From Chloracidobacterium sp. (lineage in GTDB: Bacteria > Acidobacteriota > Blastocatellia > Pyrinomonadales > Pyrinomonadaceae): 64,000 nt of DNA. Each line of letters begins with the position of its first letter. Within the stretch, counting starts at the first letter, position 1. Shown here piece after piece: positions 58,897-64,000 of this stretch. A program made the translations under genes and the position numbers. The notes under the pieces were generated by a model. That model was given only the letters and a program-made list of their open reading frames with translations. It was not told where the DNA came from and did no database searches. The DNA lies in the NCBI GenBank assembly GCA_016720705.1, contig JADKKB010000001.1:124001-188000 (forward strand). The letters run 5' to 3'.

Positions 58897-59514
58897 TTAC
58901 CGCGGAACAATAGTCACACTCTTGATAAGTACGGGCTCAATTGGCCTTTCACCCTCTTTGGGTTGGACGCCTGAGATCGTACGTACATTTTGCATGCCGT
59001 CAATGACCTTGCCAAAGATCGTATAGCGGTTATCGAAGCCCGACTCGCGTTTCAGCGTAATAAAAAATTGGGAATTGGCCGAGTCAAAATCCTGGCCGCG
59101 CGCCGCACCAACTATTCCGGTGTCGTATTTCAGATCCGAAAACTCGGCCGGAACGTTCGGTTTGGCGGATTTACCCGTTCCGTCATTGCTCGGGTCCGCG
59201 TCCTTTGAAAGCGGGTCGCCGCCTTGGATCACGGACTGATTGATGCGGTGGAATGTGGTGCCATTAAAAACACCTTCCTTCGCGAGTTCCTTAAAGCGAG
59301 CCACCATCTTCGGCGCGATGTTTGAATATAATTCGATCTTTATGGTCCCGTAGGCAGCCGAATTTTCCATCTCGATCACGGCGATCTCAGGATCAGCGAT
59401 GGGTGCGACTCCTTTCGTGACATTTGGTGCAGCATTGGTTGCGGGTTTTTTGTCGCCACATCCGGCAATACCGACCACAATCACGAGGAGCAATAGTAAT
59501 AGATAATTTCTCAT
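58897..59514 (-). CDS. Lipoprotein peptidyl-prolyl isomerase (cyclophilin)
   Basis: A 205-residue cyclophilin with an N-terminal lipobox (MRNYLLLLLLVIVVGIAGC). The isomerase domain shows YGTIKIELYSNIAPKMVARF, VFNGTTFHRINQSVIQGGDP and RGQDFDSANSQFFITLK near residue 140. It would assist folding of exported proteins. ATG 59514 is chosen; a TTG at 59526 would overlap the dtd stop. It is the last gene of the tightly overlapping operon mltG-HAD-cyclophilin-dtd, so two cyclophilins, cytoplasmic and exported, share one transcript. Confidence 0.88.
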   Translation of the reverse strand: MRNYLLLLLLVIVVGIAGCGDKKPATNAAPNVTKGVAPIADPEIAVIEMENSAAYGTIKIELYSNIAPKMVARFKELAKEGVFNGTTFHRINQSVIQGGDPLSKDADPSNDGTGKSAKPNVPAEFSDLKYDTGIVGAARGQDFDSANSQFFITLKRESGFDNRYTIFGKVIDGMQNVRTISGVQPKEGERPIEPVLIKSVTIVPR

Positions 59515-59522
59515 ATTGTTGT

Positions 59523-59972
59523 TCAAAACGATTTTTCGCTATCGAGCATTATCGTCACCGGGCCATCGTTTACCAGTTCGACGTCCATCATCGCACCAAA
59601 TTGACCGGTTTCCACCAAATTTATGGTCTCACGGGCCTTGTCAACGAAATAATCGTAAAGAGCTTCGGAGGCCGCTCCCGGTGCCGCGTTTATAAACGAC
59701 GGCCGCCGACCACGCCGGGTGTCGCCATAGAGTGTGAACTGCGACACTATAAGCAGGCCGCCGCCGATATCAACCAGTGAAAGATTCATCTTACCCTCGC
59801 TATCGTCGAAGACGCGAAGATTGACCACCTTGTCCACCAGATAATCGGCGTCGGACTTGCCGTCATTATGCGTTACTCCGAGCAACACGACCAATCCACG
59901 GGGAATCTGGCCTGTGACGGTTTCACCAACCGTTACCTTTGCACGAGAAACCCTCTGAACGATCGCTCGCAC
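59523..59972 (-). CDS. dtd: D-aminoacyl-tRNA deacylase
   Basis: A 149-residue DTD that hydrolyses D-aminoacyl-tRNA (and Gly-tRNA-Ala), enforcing homochirality. MRAIVQRVSRAKVTV opens the fold; LLIVSQFTLYGDTRRGRRPSF near residue 75 and ELVNDGPVTIMLDS near 132 are the two active-site motifs (SQFTLY, NxGPVT, here NDGPVT). It starts with a GTG that overlaps the stop of the cyclophilin gene (TAGTG). Confidence 0.96.
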   Translation of the reverse strand: MRAIVQRVSRAKVTVGETVTGQIPRGLVVLLGVTHNDGKSDADYLVDKVVNLRVFDDSEGKMNLSLVDIGGGLLIVSQFTLYGDTRRGRRPSFINAAPGAASEALYDYFVDKARETINLVETGQFGAMMDVELVNDGPVTIMLDSEKSF

Positions 59973-60466
59973 TACGCCGATGATTCCTCGATATAGACCT
60001 TGTTCATAACTATCGGTTCGTCCGGCTTATCGTTATGATTTCTGGAGACACCGGCGATCTCATTGACTACCTCCTGACCCTCGATGACCTTCCCGAATTT
60101 GGAATAGCTTGGCGGCAGCGGATAGTCTATGTGCATTATGAAAAACTGCGATCCGTTGGTGTTTGGGCCGGAGTTGGCCATTGCTACAGTACCCTTCTCG
60201 TAGGAACCGGCATAGAGCGGCGACGAACGATCTATCTCGTCATTGAATTTGCCGCCCCAGGCGGACTCGCCGCCATATCCCTCGCCAAGCGGATCACCGC
60301 CCTGGATCATAAAGTTGGGGATGACGCGGTGAAATATTACACCGTCATAGTAATTCTTATCGGCTAAGAGCCGAAAATTCTCGGTTGTTTTCGGCGCGTC
60401 AGATTCGAGAAGTTCAAATTTGATCGTTCCTTTGTTTGTTTCCAAAACTGCAATTCGATTATTCAC
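59972..60466 (-). CDS. Cytoplasmic peptidyl-prolyl cis-trans isomerase (cyclophilin)
   Basis: A 164-residue cyclophilin without a signal peptide. LETNKGTIKFELLESDAPKTTENF, YYDGVIFHRVIPNFMIQGGDPLGEG near residue 40 and MANSGPNTNGSQFFIMHID near 98 carry the catalytic Arg and Phe residues. The start is a GTG at 60466 that shares one base with the HAD stop (TAGTG). It pairs with the lipoprotein cyclophilin two genes on. Confidence 0.93.
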   Translation of the reverse strand: MNNRIAVLETNKGTIKFELLESDAPKTTENFRLLADKNYYDGVIFHRVIPNFMIQGGDPLGEGYGGESAWGGKFNDEIDRSSPLYAGSYEKGTVAMANSGPNTNGSQFFIMHIDYPLPPSYSKFGKVIEGQEVVNEIAGVSRNHNDKPDEPIVMNKVYIEESSA

Positions 60467-61338
60467 TAATTATTCTCCTGATTAAAGATAAAACGTTCGA
60501 TAGCCGCGGCGACGCCGCTCTCATCATTACTTAATGTTGTATAAAATTCCCCCATCGTGTGCAACTTCGGGTCGGCATTTCCCATCACCACCGGTGTCCC
60601 GGCGTAATTGAGCATATGGAGGTCGTTAAAATTGTCGCCGATCGCCATTATATTTTCGGGTAGAAATCCGTGTATCTCGGCCAAACGCGATACACCGTGT
60701 CCCTTAGACGCGTCTGGCGGCAGAATGTCGAGAAGCGTGAAATCAAGCTGCTCGTAAACGGTCGCCAAGATCATAATGCTTTCGCCAAATTCTTCATTTA
60801 GATCACGTTCGAGCAAGGACATTGCTGAGCATTCGCCGGAAAACGATATATGCACCACGTCGTGGTCGTGTATGACATCCTCGAGCAGCGGAACGTGGAT
60901 GATCGACAGATCCGCCGCGTCACCGTGAAGTGATTGCGACCAGGCGATGTATTTCATCAATGGCCGATTGTGCTCGGAGACGCGGTCGTACAACATTGTG
61001 CCCATCCCGTGCGGATCCGCACTGACCATTGCGTCGCCGCCCAGACGTTTTCCGACGGATACGATCTCCACGCTTGTCGCATCAGACAGAAGCGAGTACT
61101 CGACCGTTTTTCCCGAGTCGGCATATTTGACCAATGCACCGTTGTGCGTGATCATCGGCGCATTAAGTCCGAGATCTATCCCGACCGGTTGAGCGTCTCG
61201 AAATCGACGACCGGTGGCGATCGTTACCAAGACTCCCGCGTCCTCGGCAGCGGCGATCGCCTTTCGGTTTGCCTCAGACACCTTGCCCTTTGAATTTAGT
61301 GTTGTGCCATCGAGGTCGAGGGCGAGTAACTTGATCAT
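60466..61338 (-). CDS. HAD-superfamily Cof-type phosphatase
   Basis: A 290-residue Cof/YbiV-like phosphatase of the HAD superfamily. Motif I is LLALDLDGTTLNSKG at residues 4-18 with the nucleophilic Asp; TIATGRRFRDAQP is motif II; GHGVSRLAEIHG and AIGDNFNDLHML near residue 240 give motifs III and IV. The C2 cap lies between. Typical substrates are sugar phosphates or flavin precursors. ATG 61338 overlaps the mltG stop codon by 4 nt (ATGA), which fixes this start over an upstream one at 61383. Confidence 0.93.
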   Translation of the reverse strand: MIKLLALDLDGTTLNSKGKVSEANRKAIAAAEDAGVLVTIATGRRFRDAQPVGIDLGLNAPMITHNGALVKYADSGKTVEYSLLSDATSVEIVSVGKRLGGDAMVSADPHGMGTMLYDRVSEHNRPLMKYIAWSQSLHGDAADLSIIHVPLLEDVIHDHDVVHISFSGECSAMSLLERDLNEEFGESIMILATVYEQLDFTLLDILPPDASKGHGVSRLAEIHGFLPENIMAIGDNFNDLHMLNYAGTPVVMGNADPKLHTMGEFYTTLSNDESGVAAAIERFIFNQENN

Positions 61339-62435
61339 TGATTTTCGCCCGATCGCTTTTCCTGTCGTTCCTTTTCGAGCCATTGTTGATATTTGGCCTT
61401 GCCCTTTTCAAACTCCGCCGCCGAACTGTAGAACCAATGCGAACCGTCATTCAACTCTACATTACGTACATAGAATATATAATCGTTCGGCTTTGGCTCG
61501 AGAGCCGCCCTGATCGAGCTTTCCGTGACGGACGAGATCGGACCTGGCGGGATTCCGGTCTTTATCCGCGTGTTGTACGGCGAATCGACCTCAAGGTCGC
61601 TTTTGTGGATCGTCCCGTCCCATTTGCCGAGCATTTTGGCGATATATACATTTGTTTGGTCGATCCCGAGCGGAATGTTTTTGGCCAGGCGGTTGTTAAT
61701 AATGCCCGCGACTATCGGGCGTTCAGCCTCGACGCTGGTTTCGGTCTCGATCAGCGAAGCGATCGTGACTATCTCGTGCGGCGTGCGGCCGATCCTGCGG
61801 GCCGCATCTGACCACTCTGGCTTCCAAAATTTGCGAAACTGCTCGACCATCAGCTTGATAATGTCAGCCGCCCTGGCGTCACGCGGGACGTTGTAGGTCG
61901 TTGGGTACATATAGCCTTCGAGATTGGGGGCGCTCGGCGAAATATCTCTGATCAATGAGATGTCGTCCATCAAAGCAAGTACTGCCTTGTCGTCGTATCC
62001 GAGCGAGTCCGGAGCTCCGACTGTCTGAGGTTGGGCCTTACCGAATTTCTCAGCGATCCGTTTTGCGATATCGAAACGTGTAAATCCCTCCGGGATGGTC
62101 AACTTGACGGTGCGGTCCTCGCCCTTCTCAAGCTGCTTCAGCACTTGGATCGTCGAGATCGGGGACGGGAACTGGTATTCGCCGGCTTGCAATTTGCTGC
62201 CGTCGCCCAGGAACCGAAGATAGATCATCGTCGCCGTTTCGCTCGGCACAATACCTTCTGCCGAGAGTTTTGCAATTATATCTCGCGGAGTCGAACCCTT
62301 TTCGATCTTGATGTATTGATCTGCCTTGTCGTGCGTTCGTGTTTGGCTGACCGAACTATAGACCCAATAGCTAAAACCGCAAAGCGTAATAACCGCGATC
62401 GCCAAAAGCCCGAAAACAAAACTTAAGATTTTCAT
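61335..62435 (-). CDS. mltG: Endolytic transglycosylase MltG
   Basis: A 366-residue inner-membrane peptidoglycan lyase that ends new glycan strands. One N-terminal transmembrane helix (ILSFVFGLLAIAVITLCGFSYWVYS) precedes a LysM-like region (KIEKGSTPRDIIAKLSAEGIV). The YceG domain follows with VTIASLIETETSVEAERPIVAG near residue 212 carrying the catalytic Glu, and VDSPYNTRIKTGIPPGPIS near 285. ATG 62435 is preferred because it leads directly into the membrane helix; the frame is open to 62474. It is the first gene of the operon. Confidence 0.95.
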   Translation of the reverse strand: MKILSFVFGLLAIAVITLCGFSYWVYSSVSQTRTHDKADQYIKIEKGSTPRDIIAKLSAEGIVPSETATMIYLRFLGDGSKLQAGEYQFPSPISTIQVLKQLEKGEDRTVKLTIPEGFTRFDIAKRIAEKFGKAQPQTVGAPDSLGYDDKAVLALMDDISLIRDISPSAPNLEGYMYPTTYNVPRDARAADIIKLMVEQFRKFWKPEWSDAARRIGRTPHEIVTIASLIETETSVEAERPIVAGIINNRLAKNIPLGIDQTNVYIAKMLGKWDGTIHKSDLEVDSPYNTRIKTGIPPGPISSVTESSIRAALEPKPNDYIFYVRNVELNDGSHWFYSSAAEFEKGKAKYQQWLEKERQEKRSGENQ

Positions 62436-62521
62436 ATTCAAGAACAAAACGTCCACGAATCTCACCAGCGGCAAAATTCGTGGATCGCATCACAATTTCG
62501 GACCTTATCGCCCGTCATTTA

Positions 62522-63124
62522 TCATTTATCCGCCAGATACTTTGCAACTGCGGATGTTATGGCCTCACCGTCCGGCGTGTCCTTTGAGCCAAATCGGGCG
62601 ACTACTTTACCGTGCCGATCTATTAGAAACTTGTTGAAATTCCAAGATATGTCACCCGCAAATTCTGGATCCGATATTTTATTTGTCAGATAAGTATATA
62701 ACGGATGCTGATCCTCACCCTTGACCGAGATCTTTGCGAACATCGGAAATGTGACCTTGTATTTCGTAGAGCAAAACTCCTTGATCTCCGCCTCGGTTCC
62801 GGGTTCCTGGCTCAAGAAGTTGTTGGCCGGAAAACCAAGTATGACGAGTCCGCTACCTTTGTTCTTTTCATACAATGCCTGCAGTCCCTCGTATTGAGGG
62901 GTGTAACCGCACTTGCTGGCGACATTGACGATCATCACGACCTTTCCCTTGTAAATACCGAGGTTGACATTTTCGCCGTCTATATCGCGCATCGTAAAGT
63001 CGTACACTGAGGATTCCGGCGGTGGTGCGGTCGGTGACGGGTTTAGGATAAACCCGTACTTGTATGCCGCACCGACGCCGGCACCGACTATTAGGATCAA
63101 AAGAACTCCAACGATCTTCAACAT
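62522..63124 (-). CDS. Membrane-anchored glutathione peroxidase family protein
   Basis: A 200-residue thiol peroxidase with an N-terminal membrane anchor (IVGVLLILIVGAGVGAAYKYG). The active-site Cys is in VNVASKCGYTPQYEGL near residue 72. The Gln and Trp-Asn partners are in LGFPANNFLSQEPG and DISWNFNKFLIDRHG. The second Cys of thioredoxin-dependent members (usually in FPCNQF) is Ala here, so recycling may use another Cys such as CSTKYKV near 118. It is three bases from the SPFH gene and probably cotranscribed with it. Confidence 0.9.
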   Translation of the reverse strand: MLKIVGVLLILIVGAGVGAAYKYGFILNPSPTAPPPESSVYDFTMRDIDGENVNLGIYKGKVVMIVNVASKCGYTPQYEGLQALYEKNKGSGLVILGFPANNFLSQEPGTEAEIKEFCSTKYKVTFPMFAKISVKGEDQHPLYTYLTNKISDPEFAGDISWNFNKFLIDRHGKVVARFGSKDTPDGEAITSAVAKYLADK

Positions 63125-63127
63125 AGA

Positions 63128-64000
63128 CTATTTCTCCAATTCACGTGGGCCGCGCGGTGCTTTGGGCAATTCCGGAGTCTCACCGGTCGCGGCAAATATT
63201 TCCTTAAAGGCACCGACACTCGCAAGCACGCCTGAAGTTTCCATCGGCATAAAGATCACTTTCGAGTTTTGTGTTCGAGCCATGTCGCGCATTGAATCGA
63301 CATATCGCGAAGTGATCAGGTATTGAGCCGTCTGGCGTCGGTCACCGATCGCTCCTGCGATCTGTGCGATCGCCTGAGCTTCTGCGGTCGACGAAACAAG
63401 CCTTGCCTGTGCGGCGCCCTCGGCGTCCAGGATCGCGGACTGCTTGTTGCCTTCCGAGCGAGTTACCGCTGCTTGCTTTTCGCCCTCGGCACGAGTGATA
63501 GCGGCCTGCTTGTCGCCCTCGGCTTGTAGGATCAATGCACGACGATTTCTCTCGGCGGTCATCTGCTTTTCCATCGTGATCCGAACGTCTTCCGGTGGAT
63601 TAATATTCTTGACGTCGACTCGCGTGACTTTGACGCCCCATTTATCTGTCGCTTCATCCAAAATCAGTCTGAGTTTGCCGTTGATCTGGTCGCGGTTTGA
63701 GAGAGTGTGGTCGAGGTCCATATCGCCCATCACTGAACGCATTCCGGTAATTGTCAGCTGGACGATCGCACCAACGAGATCAGCGACCTCGTAAACCGAT
63801 TTCATCGGTTCGGTGATCTGCCAATAAACGACCGAATCCACATTGATCGTCACGTTGTCACGCGTGATGACGGGTTGCGGCGGCATATCGATAAACTGTT
63901 CGCGGAGGTCGATGAACGTCGTGCCGGGCCGTGTGCCCGACCAATAGACCGCTCGCGGTGCTTCGAAAAATGGAACTATGATATTCAGTCCACTGTTAGC
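63128..64000 (-). CDS. SPFH/Band 7 (stomatin-like) protein, N-terminus outside window
   Basis: The frame enters from the right edge of the window (38 codons beyond ATG 63886 are open, beginning ...SGLNIIVPFFEA) and ends at 63128. The SPFH domain is marked by VPFF...IDLREQFIDMPPQPVITRDNV, then VDSVVYWQITEPMKSVYEV, and a coiled coil rich in Glu/Ala/Gln with repeated GDKQAAITRAEGEKQAA-like units. Members are membrane scaffolds that often pair with an NfeD protein, not seen here. ATG 63886 is therefore internal, not the start. Confidence 0.9.
   Translation of the reverse strand, partial: ANSGLNIIVPFFEAPRAVYWSGTRPGTTFIDLREQFIDMPPQPVITRDNVTINVDSVVYWQITEPMKSVYEVADLVGAIVQLTITGMRSVMGDMDLDHTLSNRDQINGKLRLILDEATDKWGVKVTRVDVKNINPPEDVRITMEKQMTAERNRRALILQAEGDKQAAITRAEGEKQAAVTRSEGNKQSAILDAEGAAQARLVSSTAEAQAIAQIAGAIGDRRQTAQYLITSRYVDSMRDMARTQNSKVIFMPMETSGVLASVGAFKEIFAATGETPELPKAPRGPRELEK

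Overview
The window is chromosomal DNA of a Gram-negative (diderm) bacterium of middling GC. LpxC, a BamD-like lipoprotein, TonB-type domains, an MltG transglycosylase and many Sec signal peptides point to an outer membrane. The run def, pruA, phosphatase, fmt, trhO, rsmB, PASTA protein, rpe, BamD-like, together with a C25 peptidase, a TMTC-like membrane protein and short REP-like palindromes, best fits Acidobacteriota, probably class Blastocatellia (Pyrinomonadaceae-like). That placement is inference; no rRNA gene is present.

Layout. 1-15.2 kb: lpxC, an EVE protein, a circularly permuted ATP-grasp enzyme, an acyl-CoA carboxylase beta subunit, pyrophosphatase, two crotonases, a stand-alone AtuA C-terminal-type domain, an epoxide hydrolase and an M28 peptidase. 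15.2-20.2 kb: an accessory island with three toxin-antitoxin (TA) modules, a decayed IS3-family element, a broken small gene over a 21-nt periodic tract, and rsgA. 20.2-24 kb (minus strand): the main AtuA domain, a B12-binding mutase subunit and a sterol-desaturase-like enzyme. 24-38 kb (plus strand): translation start/end processing (def, fmt), tRNA and rRNA modification (trhO, rsmB), proline catabolism (pruA) and envelope proteins. 38-52 kb: an M48 protease, a 1178-residue orphan P-loop ATPase, Fur, a degenerate ferredoxin-like protein, an MscS channel with a cyclic-nucleotide domain, an Nramp-related transporter and gamma-glutamyltransferase. 52-64 kb: tRNA-Glu, aconitase, a C25 peptidase, tRNA-Arg, and a tightly overlapping minus-strand operon (mltG, HAD, cyclophilin, dtd, second cyclophilin), then glutathione peroxidase and an SPFH protein cut by the window edge.

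The most unusual feature is an architecture seen twice in the island. A relBE-type module lies directly behind an enoyl-CoA hydratase gene, and a hicBA module lies directly behind the atuA-like gene. In both cases a diverged, in-frame copy of the last 90-143 nt of that host gene, ending at its own stop codon, follows within 0-8 nt of the toxin stop codon. The copies differ mostly at synonymous positions, so each comes from a functional homologue and is not a decayed recent duplication. This suggests that TA cassettes arrive linked to a gene 3' end and displace the resident one, by small-circle (Campbell-type) integration or homology-facilitated illegitimate recombination.

Metabolically, the carboxylase beta subunit, the crotonases, the split AtuA system, the B12-binding mutase subunit and the P5C dehydrogenase suggest a scattered set for catabolism of branched-chain or isoprenoid acyl-CoA and amino acids.
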